DNA from: Lutimaribacter_A marinistellae
Lineage (GTDB): Bacteria; Pseudomonadota; Alphaproteobacteria; Rhodobacterales; Rhodobacteraceae
Reading direction: 5' to 3'
NCBI RefSeq assembly: GCF_042648365.1
Contig: NZ_JBHRXI010000017.1
Coordinates: forward strand, 124,001 to 188,000
DNA length: 64,000 nucleotides
Shown: one piece after another, positions 16,484-24,572 of the stretch
Layout: each line of letters opens with the position of its first letter
Position numbering within the stretch: the first letter of the stretch is position 1
The notes under the pieces: generated by a model
Databases searched by the model: none
Told to the model about the DNA's origin: nothing
The model's input: only the letters and a program-made list of their open reading frames with translations
Position numbers and translations under genes: made by a program

Positions 16484-16551
16484 GGGGGCGCTGCCCCCTC
16501 TTGACCCGTGCCGGGTCAATTCACCCCCGGGATATTTCGGGCAAGAGGAAG
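16484..16551. repeat. Intergenic repeat (GGGGGC hairpin plus GGATATTT..GCAAGAGGAAG), copy 1
   Basis: GGGGGC-gct-GCCCCC forms a hairpin, followed by TTGACCC-GTGCC-GGGTCAA and then CCCCCGGGATATTT..GGGCAAGAGGAAG. A second copy of the same composite motif, except for the middle hairpin, lies at 51548-51599. The first hairpin starts just after the dipeptidase stop and may act as its terminator. Confidence 0.6.
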
Positions 16552-16656
16552 GCGGGATGTGACGTTACGTAATCTTTGTCACAGACCTGGGCGGGCGAAT
16601 CGGGTCAGTATGAACCTACGAAATGTCCAACAACCAACCCGGTAAGGACCAGAGCC

Positions 16657-16800
16657 ATGCAACCGACCCACGACAAACACCCCGCCCGAACCCAGCTTTT
16701 CAGTACCGACATCCAGGTGCCACTGTTCCGCAAGGTGATCCGTGTCTTCGAGAGCTGCTCGGAGATGCAGCGCAGGGTCAACCGGTTCCACGACGTATGA
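16657..16800 (+). CDS. Small uncharacterised protein (47 aa) with its own terminator
   Basis: A 47-aa frame beginning MQPTHDKHPARTQLF and ending MQRRVNRFHDV. I do not recognise a family. Support comes from context: an AAGGA lies about ten bases ahead of the ATG at 16657, and a textbook rho-independent terminator starts four bases after the stop, so a short forward transcript ending here is likely. The protein is basic and amphipathic (PLFRKVIRVFESC), without a membrane segment. A longer in-frame start at 16576 is possible but has no better ribosome site. Confidence 0.55.
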   Translation: MQPTHDKHPARTQLFSTDIQVPLFRKVIRVFESCSEMQRRVNRFHDV

Positions 16801-16803
16801 GTT

Positions 16804-16834
16804 GGGCGCGCAATGCGCCCCTCATCCTTTTTTT
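16804..16834 (+). terminator. Rho-independent terminator of the small gene
   Basis: GGGCGC / GCGCCC stem with a five-base loop, followed after a short spacer by seven T residues (16828-16834) on the plus strand. It is one of the clearest intrinsic terminators in the window. Confidence 0.8.
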
Positions 16835-17129
16835 GTTGTTTCCCGCGGTCAAGTGGTGGGTACCCGCAGGATGATTGCCCCCGCCAGATATGTCGAAGAC
16901 CCTCGTGCGATCCCCTCGCGCAACGCGGTTCAAAACAAGCGCAGACCGTTACGGAAAGCTTCAGGGCGGTTTCATCGCTCAGGGGTGCCCGGTGTTCGCG
17001 ATGAGACCGCCATTTTCCGCGTATTGGTTTTTGCCTTGACCACGTGCGCCACTGACGTGACGGATCGGCGTCAACGTGGATTGCGGCCTCTTCAGCTCTG
17101 CAAGCCTGGATCGTCAAAAATCGGCAGTG
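16835..17129. other. Gap with no recognisable gene
   Basis: This stretch between the small-gene terminator and the IS110-type remnant has only short frames without recognisable motifs or ribosome sites. I see no tRNA or repeat. It may be decayed DNA related to the adjoining transposase remnant, since one frame runs on into it. Confidence 0.4.
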
Positions 17130-17410
17130 TGGTGACTGCGGAACCGGTTCCTTTGTGTCGACCGAATTATGTGAAGCTCCGGAAACCTGGTGTCACTGAT
17201 GCCGACGCGATCCGCGAAGCAATGAGCCGCGCCACGATGCGCTTGGTGGCGGTCAAAACCCTCGCCTGACAAACCTTGCCGTCGCGGAAGCGGGCACGTG
17301 ATCTTGTGGTGCGCCAAAGGAGACGGCCGCTTAACGTCCTTCGTGGCCCGGCTAATGGGCTTCGCCACAAGACGATCGCTGCGCCCTGCAACGGTGACCG
17401 CTGTGCGGTC
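17130..17410 (+). pseudogene. Decayed IS110/IS1111-type transposase fragment
   Basis: The plus strand encodes, in one frame, a degenerate piece of an IS110-family transposase: RPNYVKL..TDADAIREAMSRATMR then VAVKT, an in-frame TGA, and RARDLVVRQRR..LNVLRG. This matches the family order YVKPYVKR-DAADAEAI-RPTMRFVPVK-RDLLVRQR-NALRGH. After LRG the similarity seems to shift frame. The family's N-terminal DEDD residues and C-terminal half are missing, so it is a dead remnant about 280 bases long. I place it by eye from memory of the family. The bases from 17411 to 17565 show nothing clear. Confidence 0.65.
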
Positions 17411-17565
17411 AAAGTGGCACCACGGTAGACGGGTTGTCAGTCGCTCATCGAATTTACCTGGTCAATGGCCTGCTACTCGACGCGGCACTCAAGAATTGGA
17501 CGGGTGAACCGTTCTTGCAGCGTATCAATCAACTGGCGCAGTTTGAGCCGGGTGTTTCGGTTGGG

Positions 17566-18903
17566 TCATTCGTTCCAGGAATATGCGCTCAATGTGTCCA
17601 TAACCCGCTTCAGGGTTACCGGATCTTTCGCGAAGAACCTGTTGCTCACCTCGTCTGCCGGGAAGCCGGGCCAAGTTGTCGTCATTTCGAGAATGGCTTG
17701 CTCAGCGGCCATATCGTCTCCGGACATCCTTTGAGCGGTCGCGAGCAACATCAGGCTTGGCGCGCTGACCGGCAGGCCGCGCTCGGCCGCGTTCGAGAAG
17801 GCTTTGACCACTTCGGGGTAATTGCCCATCATCAGATGCGATGTTCCCCAAATGTTGTTGGCGGCGAACCGACCGCTCCCGGTGCGCGGACGGTCGGGGT
17901 CTGACACGTCCGCCATGAGTGAAGGATCATTCGCCAAGAGCGCTGTTATGCCGACAAGATCGAGCGTATGGCCATCTTCGGGCGCCAGTTCGACGGCGAT
18001 GCGGGCGCGTCGCAACGCGCCTGCCATGTCGCCGGCCACGGCGAGCGTCCAGCCATGCGCCGCCTGTGACCAGGCATCGGACGGGCCGAGATCGGTCGCG
18101 CGCTCGGCCATCGCCAGTGCCTCGGAGAGCAATTCGGATGCCTCGGTGGCGTCATCACTCAGAAAGGACTGCAGTGCCAAGACCTGCGCGGACCCCGCAT
18201 AGCCCGCGGGAAGACCCGGATCGAGAGCAACGACATGTCGAAACGACTCCAACGTGATCGTCTGCCTTTGAAGGTCGAACAAGGGAAAGAACAGTCCCCG
18301 CGCCTGCTGTGCAAGATTGGCGGCCTGAACGCTGGACATCGATCTCTCTCTCAGAGCGGCAAGTCTGGCCGTTTCAGTTCGGGTTACGGGTTCAGGCTTC
18401 CTTGCGTCGTTTCGAAAGGTAGCGATGCCAAATCCCACCGCCAAACAGGTCAAGCCCAAGGATACGAATATGGCAAAGGTGGTCAGCGATCCCACTTTGC
18501 GGCGGGGTTCCGGAGGAAGCACAGCAGCGGAACGCATCGTGTATGCAGGTTCAACCGTCTTGAACCGCGGGCGATAGCCACCGGTTTCTATCTGAATGCG
18601 AAGCGGAACCGCACGGCCCTCGTCCGCGTAATACTCGTCAAGCAGACGCCGCAGACGCCGGGCCTCGACGCGCACCAGGTTTTGCGCATTGCCGGCCTCG
18701 TCCAGATCCCTTTGATAGACATCGGTGGCAATCGTCTTGCCTTTGATCGCATGACCGCGCCCCGCAATCTGCTCTTCGACGATATAGGTCAGAAAATCCT
18801 GCAATCGTGGTGAGTTGGCAAACGCCTCGGATTTCAGAACGTCCGCCAAGGCCATTCTGATGTCGTCGAGAGGTGGCGTTGCAGAGCGCTGATTGCTTCC
18901 CAT
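17566..18903 (-). CDS. Membrane-anchored regulator-like protein with TPR-type C-terminus
   Basis: A 445-aa protein in three parts. Residues about 1-120 form a soluble N-terminal domain seen in CadC/adenylate-cyclase-like proteins (RLQDFLTYIVEEQIAG..IKGKTIATDVYQRD..VRVEARRLRRLL). Residues about 138-160 form one membrane helix (TTFAIFVSLGLTCLAVGFGIA). The rest is helical repeats like TPRs. The layout suggests a cytoplasmic domain with a periplasmic repeat sensor, but the N-terminal domain is not a classic OmpR winged helix. It is divergent from the forward gene run starting at 19008 and may control it; that is inference. Confidence 0.65.
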   Translation of the reverse strand: MGSNQRSATPPLDDIRMALADVLKSEAFANSPRLQDFLTYIVEEQIAGRGHAIKGKTIATDVYQRDLDEAGNAQNLVRVEARRLRRLLDEYYADEGRAVPLRIQIETGGYRPRFKTVEPAYTMRSAAVLPPEPRRKVGSLTTFAIFVSLGLTCLAVGFGIATFRNDARKPEPVTRTETARLAALRERSMSSVQAANLAQQARGLFFPLFDLQRQTITLESFRHVVALDPGLPAGYAGSAQVLALQSFLSDDATEASELLSEALAMAERATDLGPSDAWSQAAHGWTLAVAGDMAGALRRARIAVELAPEDGHTLDLVGITALLANDPSLMADVSDPDRPRTGSGRFAANNIWGTSHLMMGNYPEVVKAFSNAAERGLPVSAPSLMLLATAQRMSGDDMAAEQAILEMTTTWPGFPADEVSNRFFAKDPVTLKRVMDTLSAYSWNE

Positions 18904-19007
18904 TTCGTGGCGGTCTCACCTTTGGCTTACCGTAACTCACCTCTTCGCGGCGGCCAAGTTCGCGCAGGGAGACTTAGGCTGGGCTGAATTTTTGGCAAAG
19001 GCGCCGG

Positions 19008-19274
19008 ATGAGACCCGAGGATCTGCATACGCTTTTTCCTGACATGTGCGCGCGTGTTCTGACCGCCGCGTACGATCACCCCGGAGTTCGCGCCGCGATC
19101 CGGGATCTGGACGAGGTGCTTTGGCGGATCGCGCGTTGCGAGGAAGAGACAAGAGCCAGAGCCGACTGGGAAACGACGCGGGATGAACTGCTGGCGGAGA
19201 TCAGGCGTCTGGTAAAGCGAACGACACTTCCATCGCGAAAGGCGGATCTCGAACCGCAAGACGACCGTGGCTGA
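19008..19274 (+). CDS. Uncharacterised 88-aa protein
   Basis: An 88-aa, mainly helical, charged protein (DLHTLFPDMCARVLTAAYD, ETRARADWETTRDELLAEI) with no recognised family or signal peptide. It opens the forward gene run and lies 74 bases before the MBL-fold hydrolase. The frame has plausible codon use and fits the divergent-promoter layout with the regulator gene at 18903. Real but unknown. Confidence 0.5.
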   Translation: MRPEDLHTLFPDMCARVLTAAYDHPGVRAAIRDLDEVLWRIARCEEETRARADWETTRDELLAEIRRLVKRTTLPSRKADLEPQDDRG

Positions 19275-19348
19275 CGGCGACAGTACATCGGAGCCGCAAT
19301 GTTGCCGGTGCCCGCACCACGAACCGACACAAATCTGGAGGTAAACAG

Positions 19349-20641
19349 ATGACCCAACCCCGCAACCCCTATGGCCGCCGTCCCGGTGGTGGGATCACCC
19401 TGCCGGACTATTTCCGGCCGACACCTTCGTGTACCAGCAACAACTTTTTTCCGCCCAACGAGCCACTGGCCAAAGGCGAAATGCGGATCTGTTTTCCCGG
19501 GAGCACCCCTTGGCCGCCAACTCTGGTGCAATCCGGCACGTCCATCGTGTTGGAGCTTGGCAACGGCACGCCCTTCCCGCGGCGTCTTTTCTTCGACTTC
19601 GGCAACGGCTGTGTGAAGAACATTCTGCAGATGGGCATTTTGCCTCCGATGGTGCGTGACATCTTCATCAGCCACCTGCATGTCGATCACTATGCGGACC
19701 TGCCCTATTTCATGCCCTTCCGCGCCTGGTCCGGCGGCTGGCGGAATGGTTTGCGCATCTTCGGCCCCAGCGGCGACCGTCCCGAAACCGGCACACAATT
19801 CATGGTCGACAAGATGCACGAGATGATGACCTGGCATCTGGAAAACTTCGACCATTGCCCGATCGGCGCAGGCTATGACACCGAAGTGGTCGAGTTCGAT
19901 TACAGGGACGAGGGTGGTGTCTGCCTTGAAGAACCAGGCCTGAAAGTCACACATTGGGCGCGCAGCCACGTCAAGAACGGTGCGTCTGCGTTCCGGGTCG
20001 ATTGGGAAGAGGCCGGGCTATCCTTCGTGTGGACCGGAGACGGTCGACCCGACGAAAGCACGATCAAGTTCGCCAAAGGCTGTGATGTCTTTGTCACTGA
20101 AGGTCAGGCGGACCTGCCGCAACTTCTGAACTACAAATACGGCACGCCCAAAGAGGTTCTGGAGTTCACTCTGGATACCTATCACACCCCTTACTATGCG
20201 GCGGGTTACCTCATGAACGAAATTCAGCCGCGCGTCGGGGTGATCTGCCACTACACCGAGGAATCCGCGGGAGAGGCCATTGCGGAGATTCGTGCCCATT
20301 GGGACGGGTTGTTCCTGTTTGGCGGCCCGGACACCAAGGTCATCAACGTCACCAAGGACCGTGTTTGGGAGCGCATGGCCTTGCGCCCCGAGGCCGCGGC
20401 AATGCAGCCTCCAGACCCGCGCACATTGTTCCCGGAAGGGGAAATGCCGGACTACATCCAGATTCCGAAACCACGTCTGCCTCGGGAAGAACAGCAGGAC
20501 GCGTTTCTGCGCGAACGCGAACTCGATCCGGCGCTCTACATGCCTGAAGACGTTTTTCGGCCGCTCACGCAGCATTACGACGAAGAGACCTTTCGCTTCG
20601 ATATTCAGGCGCTGATCGCATCGCGCGATCATACGGATTGA
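19349..20641 (+). CDS. MBL-fold metallo-hydrolase (unusual long form)
   Basis: A 430-aa metallo-beta-lactamase-fold protein. The metal motif HLHVDHYADLP is at residues 109-119, with further ligands likely in TGDG (229-232), His279 and His301 (CHYTEES). A distinctive N-terminus (PSCTSNNFFPPNEPLAKGEMRICFPGS) and a 100-residue C-terminal extension set it apart from RNase Z or glyoxalase II types. I recall similar proteins being labelled GntH-like (guanitoxin cluster) in databases, but none of the other genes of that pathway are here. A GGAGG site precedes the ATG. It has no signal peptide. It is followed by a COG0523 metallochaperone-like GTPase, which may supply its metal. Confidence 0.8.
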   Translation: MTQPRNPYGRRPGGGITLPDYFRPTPSCTSNNFFPPNEPLAKGEMRICFPGSTPWPPTLVQSGTSIVLELGNGTPFPRRLFFDFGNGCVKNILQMGILPPMVRDIFISHLHVDHYADLPYFMPFRAWSGGWRNGLRIFGPSGDRPETGTQFMVDKMHEMMTWHLENFDHCPIGAGYDTEVVEFDYRDEGGVCLEEPGLKVTHWARSHVKNGASAFRVDWEEAGLSFVWTGDGRPDESTIKFAKGCDVFVTEGQADLPQLLNYKYGTPKEVLEFTLDTYHTPYYAAGYLMNEIQPRVGVICHYTEESAGEAIAEIRAHWDGLFLFGGPDTKVINVTKDRVWERMALRPEAAAMQPPDPRTLFPEGEMPDYIQIPKPRLPREEQQDAFLRERELDPALYMPEDVFRPLTQHYDEETFRFDIQALIASRDHTD

Positions 20642-20696
20642 TCCCTTGAAACGTCTCTGCCGCGCCTTGATCGGCGCGGCGATCCCCCCAGACTAC

Positions 20697-21740
20697 ATGG
20701 TGACCCACGTGGACAACGCGACTGCAAGCCCCGTTCCCCTTACGATCCTGACCGGGTTTCTCGGGGCGGGAAAAACCACCCTTCTCAACCACATTCTGAC
20801 CGGGGATCATGGCCTTAAGGTAGGTATCCTCGTTAACGATTTCGGCTCGATCAACGTGGATGCCGATTTGGTGGTCGATGTCGAGGACGGGATGATCAGC
20901 CTGGCCAACGGTTGTGTCTGCTGCCAGATCCGGGACGATCTGGTCGATAGTGTGGCGGACTTGATCGACCGCGACGACCCGGTCGAATATGTCATTCTTG
21001 AAGCCAGTGGCGTTGCCGATCCGGCGGGTATCTACATGACGTTCGTCGACTCGGCCTATCGGGACAAGATCCGTCTCGACAGCGTGACATGTGTGGTGGA
21101 TGCCGATCAGGTCTTTACATACGATGATCCCGATCTCGCCAAGCTGAAACTTCAGCAGATCGGCTTTGCCGACCTTGTCATCCTGAACAAGGTCGATCTT
21201 GCCGGGCCTGACGGCGCGGCCAGGGTAAAGCGCTGGATCGAAAGCCATTTCAGCCGTGTTCGCCTGGTGCCGGCCATTAAGTGCAAGGTGCCGATGAGCA
21301 TCGTGCTTTCGGTCGGACGCTTTGATGTTGAAAGGGCAATGCCGACCGTTGGTCACGACCACGAACAAGACCACGAGCGTGAACATTCCCACGGGTCCAT
21401 GTTCAGCACCTGGAGCCTTGTCGAAAGCCGGCCGTTTTCTCGACCTGCGCTGGAACGCATGATCAAGCGGGAACTGCCCGCCAATATCTATCGTTGCAAG
21501 GGATTCGTGCACCTCGCCGATGATCCTGTACATCGGTATGTTTTGCAGGTCGTGGGACGGCGTATCGAATTGACCCGGGATCGTCGCTGGGGCGTCGAAG
21601 CCGCCCGAACCCGGATCGTGGCGATTGCGCACAAGACCACCCTTGACCAAGGCCATCTGGAGCAACTCTTTGCGGGTTGCCTCGCCACGGGGGGAGATGA
21701 GACGACCCTGTCCAAAAAGCCGCTGGCGGTTGAGCAATAG
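20697..21740 (+). CDS. CobW/COG0523-family GTP-binding metallochaperone
   Basis: A 347-aa G3E GTPase: P-loop GFLGAGKTT (residues 20-28), the GCVCC metal-binding motif (72-76), the ExSGxADP segment and NKVD. A His-rich linker (HDHEQDHEREHSHG) precedes the CobW C-terminal domain. Members load Zn or another metal into client enzymes. The adjacent metal-dependent MBL hydrolase is the obvious client candidate, by inference. I chose the ATG at 20697; a TTG at 20646 gives a longer, less typical N-terminus. No Shine-Dalgarno is clear at either. Confidence 0.85.
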   Translation: MVTHVDNATASPVPLTILTGFLGAGKTTLLNHILTGDHGLKVGILVNDFGSINVDADLVVDVEDGMISLANGCVCCQIRDDLVDSVADLIDRDDPVEYVILEASGVADPAGIYMTFVDSAYRDKIRLDSVTCVVDADQVFTYDDPDLAKLKLQQIGFADLVILNKVDLAGPDGAARVKRWIESHFSRVRLVPAIKCKVPMSIVLSVGRFDVERAMPTVGHDHEQDHEREHSHGSMFSTWSLVESRPFSRPALERMIKRELPANIYRCKGFVHLADDPVHRYVLQVVGRRIELTRDRRWGVEAARTRIVAIAHKTTLDQGHLEQLFAGCLATGGDETTLSKKPLAVEQ

Positions 21741-21744
21741 ACCG

Positions 21745-22077
21745 ATGAACGGGCTCGAAACAGCGGTGGTCTCTTTGGCCGATGCCCTTCAGCTTGTGTT
21801 CGAGGCGGCAAGCGTTTTGGTGGTTGCATTCGGCGGCGCGGCGTTTCTTGCGATGCTGTTCAAGCAAGCTGGAGCCGAACGAACAGCCGTCGCTCGGCGC
21901 GTTTTCGGGCGATACCTGATCATCGCTCTTGAGCTCCAATTGGCCGCCGACATCATATCAACGGCAACCGATCCGACGCTTCAGGAGATCGGTAAGCTGG
22001 CAGCCATCGCCGTAATTCGAACTTTTCTGAATTATTTCCTCGTCCAGGAACTGCGCCAGGAAGAGGCCCGAATCTAA
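21745..22077 (+). CDS. DUF1622 family membrane protein
   Basis: A 110-aa integral membrane protein with three hydrophobic helices (VFEAASVLVVAFGGAAFLA, LIIALELQLAADIIS, IAVIRTFLNYFLVQEL). The conserved LELQLAADI and RTxLxxFL pattern is that of DUF1622, whose role is unknown. It starts four bases after the GTPase gene stop and leads into the DUF202 gene, so these small membrane proteins appear to be co-expressed with the MBL/GTPase pair. Confidence 0.8.
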   Translation: MNGLETAVVSLADALQLVFEAASVLVVAFGGAAFLAMLFKQAGAERTAVARRVFGRYLIIALELQLAADIISTATDPTLQEIGKLAAIAVIRTFLNYFLVQELRQEEARI

Positions 22078-22107
22078 CCGTTTTCCTTGAACACCCGGAA
22101 CCAAGTC

Positions 22108-22539
22108 ATGGAACTCGACGACGAAGACATTGATCCGCCACGGCTATCCAACAATGAACTGGCGGAGGGGCGCACGAGTCTTGCGTTCGAACGGTCGCGG
22201 CTGGCCTCCGACCGAACGACAATGGGTTACATGCGCACCGCGATCTCGCTCATCGGGTTCGGGTTTTCGATCCCGGCGTTGTTCAGAGTCCTGACGGAGG
22301 TGCCGGGACTTGAAAACGCTCCGATCGAGCGGGCGCGCTTTCTCGGGCTGTTCATGCTTGTTCTGGCTGTTTTCATGCTGAGCGCCGCCGTCTTGCAACA
22401 GGTTGTGTTCCTGCGACGGCTGGCCAGGACGGCAGGAACGTCCTTTCCCATGTCCGTGGCGCTTTTCGCTTGCATGGCCGTTCTGGCGCTTGGTCTGTTT
22501 GTGACGGTTAACGTTCTGATGCAGATCGGACCGGCGTGA
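22108..22539 (+). CDS. DUF202 family membrane protein
   Basis: A 143-aa protein with an N-terminal charged region containing the DUF202 pattern (LAEGRTSLAFERSRLASDRTT), then three membrane helices. DUF202 proteins are small inner-membrane proteins of uncertain role. The ATG at 22108 is preferred over a TTG at 22087. Its stop overlaps the start of the transporter gene by one base, so the two are translationally coupled. Confidence 0.78.
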   Translation: MELDDEDIDPPRLSNNELAEGRTSLAFERSRLASDRTTMGYMRTAISLIGFGFSIPALFRVLTEVPGLENAPIERARFLGLFMLVLAVFMLSAAVLQQVVFLRRLARTAGTSFPMSVALFACMAVLALGLFVTVNVLMQIGPA

Positions 22540-23393
22540 TGGAGACCTCTGTTCCCTTTGACACGACGGCCGAGTTGCTGATCTATGCCTTCGTGTCACT
22601 CGCGATGTTGTGCATCGGGATGAACGCGTCCCTGCGGGATTTCGGTGTCTTGTTGCTCGATCATGGCAGAACGGCACGCACGCTTGTTGCAAACATCGTT
22701 ATACCCCCGATAGTCGCGTTTCTTCTGATATCCTTGCTGCCGATGAACGAAACCTCTGCCGCGGTTCTGTTCTTGCTGGCCTTTGCCCCCGGCGGCATCA
22801 ACGCGCTGCAGTTCTCGACAAAGGCGCCGGGTCAGATGGCGCTTGCTGGCGAGTTGCTGTTCCTGCTGTCCCTGCTTGGCCTGATCACCGCCCCGGTGGC
22901 GGCTCAGGTCATTCTCGCGTCAGAGGCTCGTGCTGGCGTTCCGGGGGGCGAACTCATGTTGCGGGCCATCGGTCTTGTTGCTGTTCCCCTCGCGATCGGG
23001 GCGGCCATCCGGCTGCGCGCGTCGAACCTTGCCGAAACGCTCTACAAGCCAGCGATGCTGGTCTCAACGTTGTCGTTCGTGGCGGCCGTGCTATTGAGCC
23101 TGAGTGTCCGGCAGGACGCATTGGCCACCATCGAACCGGCGACACTTGTCGCCATGACTGTGTTCATCTTGGCGCTGATGGCCGCCGGATGGGTTTTGGG
23201 TGGGCCGAACCCGAAGCAGCGCCAAGTCTTGGCGGCCGCGACGAACCTTCGAAATGTCGGCCTGGTCTATGTGCTTGTCGATGGCTGCTGCGAAGGAGGT
23301 GGACACAGCGTTGTGGTTCTTGCGTTTATCGCCCTCATGGTGCCGGCCAACCTTCTTTTCACGGCTATTTGCGCTAAGCTGAGCAGGCGTTGA
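22539..23393 (+). CDS. SBF/BASS-family (bile acid:sodium symporter-like) transporter
   Basis: A 284-aa protein with about nine hydrophobic helices and the BASS-family features: MLCIGMNASLRDF near the N-terminus, an APGGINAL loop and TNLRNVGLVYVL near the end. Family members move organic acids or other anions with sodium; the substrate here is unknown. The ATG at 22539 overlaps the DUF202 stop. Its place after a metal hydrolase and GTPase suggests it moves the substrate or product of that pathway. Confidence 0.8.
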   Translation: METSVPFDTTAELLIYAFVSLAMLCIGMNASLRDFGVLLLDHGRTARTLVANIVIPPIVAFLLISLLPMNETSAAVLFLLAFAPGGINALQFSTKAPGQMALAGELLFLLSLLGLITAPVAAQVILASEARAGVPGGELMLRAIGLVAVPLAIGAAIRLRASNLAETLYKPAMLVSTLSFVAAVLLSLSVRQDALATIEPATLVAMTVFILALMAAGWVLGGPNPKQRQVLAAATNLRNVGLVYVLVDGCCEGGGHSVVVLAFIALMVPANLLFTAICAKLSRR

Positions 23394-23441
23394 AAAAAGC
23401 TGCGCATGCACGCGCCGTGTCCAACACGGAAGGAGACAGGG

Positions 23442-24551
23442 ATGCTCATTGTTCTCGGCCTGTATTTCGGCGTGGCCTGGCTGGTCTTTTCCAAGCTCAG
23501 ATTGCTGCCATGGAACGGATTGTCCAAGGGCGTGGTCTATGGCGGCGCCTTGGTGATCGCCCTGGCGGTGATCGGCGCGTTGAACCATACGGCACCCTCC
23601 GGACCGGTTTCGGTTCAGGGGGCTGTCATCAATATCGCGCCGAATGTCGGCGGCCCGGTTACAGAGGTTGCGGTCGAAGCCAACCAGCCTGTCAAACAAG
23701 GCGACATTCTTTTCCGGATCGATGACACGACCTATCGGGCCGAGGTGAGGCGGCTCGAAGCATCGCTGTCCTCGGCGCACGCCGCTGCCGATCAGCTCAA
23801 GACGGATTTGAAAGCAGCAGAAGCCGATATCGATTCTTTGAAAGCACAGCTTGCCTTTGGCAAACAGCGCAGGGACGACATCGTCCGGCTTGCCGAACGT
23901 GGCGCGACCGCAGAGTTCCAGTTGCAGGAGGCGGTTTCGACTATCGAGCAGCTGGAGGCCGGACTGCGCGCGGCGCAGGCGCGCAAGGCTGGGCTGGAAC
24001 GCAGGATCGCGGCGCAGGTGGACGGTGTGGACGTGGCCATGGTCGAGGTGGAGCAGGCTTTGGCCCAGGCGCGTTGGCGGCTCGATCAGACGGTTGTACG
24101 CGCGCCCGCCGATGGCATGGTGACGGGGCTGTCTCTGCGCCCCGGAAACCGCGTTTCGCCGGTGCAAGGTGCTGTGAATTTCATCGTGCCCGATGATCGC
24201 CTGCTGGTCGCCCGATTGCCGCAGAGCAGCTATTCCAACGTCTCGGTTGGCGATCCCATTCGTGTGGCCCTTGGGACTATGCCCGGCCAAGCGTTCGAAA
24301 CCCGTATCCGTGCGATCCCCTCAGCCACGCGGGAAGGCGCGTTGGACACACGTTCGGGATTGCCGTCGCTGCGGGATATTACCGGGGCATCGGCCTATGT
24401 CGTCACGATAGATATTCCTGATGGCCCCGCCGCCGATGCTGCCCGTCTTGGCGCGTCAGGCACAGCGCTGATCATTACCGAGCAGGCCGGCGCGATCGCT
24501 GCGCTTGCAGAAGTGCTGTTCTGGGTCAACAAGATGCTGAATTACATCTAG
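23442..24551 (+). CDS. HlyD/EmrA-type membrane fusion protein (YiaV/YibH-like)
   Basis: A 369-aa protein with two N-terminal membrane helices (VLGLYFGVAWLVF, GGALVIALAVIGAL), then a biotinyl-lipoyl-like domain split by a long coiled-coil hairpin (about residues 90-220) and a beta-barrel domain. This is the layout of HlyD-family adaptors. The two-helix start resembles E. coli YiaV/YibH. No outer-membrane channel or matching export pump is adjacent, so it is an orphan or pairs with the BASS transporter. AAGGAGA sits seven bases ahead of the ATG at 23442. It is the last gene of the forward run. Confidence 0.82.
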   Translation: MLIVLGLYFGVAWLVFSKLRLLPWNGLSKGVVYGGALVIALAVIGALNHTAPSGPVSVQGAVINIAPNVGGPVTEVAVEANQPVKQGDILFRIDDTTYRAEVRRLEASLSSAHAAADQLKTDLKAAEADIDSLKAQLAFGKQRRDDIVRLAERGATAEFQLQEAVSTIEQLEAGLRAAQARKAGLERRIAAQVDGVDVAMVEVEQALAQARWRLDQTVVRAPADGMVTGLSLRPGNRVSPVQGAVNFIVPDDRLLVARLPQSSYSNVSVGDPIRVALGTMPGQAFETRIRAIPSATREGALDTRSGLPSLRDITGASAYVVTIDIPDGPAADAARLGASGTALIITEQAGAIAALAEVLFWVNKMLNYI

Positions 24552-24572
24552 TCGGGACTCCAGCGGCAGGAT

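Noticed and set aside
14441..16519. Reverse-strand open frame of about 690 codons across the dipeptidase, DUF1330 and TerB genes
   Set aside because: The reverse-strand frame runs through three real genes in the wrong frame or strand; no recognisable protein.
19349..20641. Guanitoxin-type biosynthetic cluster, suggested by a remembered GntH-like label
   Set aside because: None of the other pathway enzymes (arginine hydroxylase, cyclase, methyltransferase, kinase) lie near, so one MBL protein does not support it.
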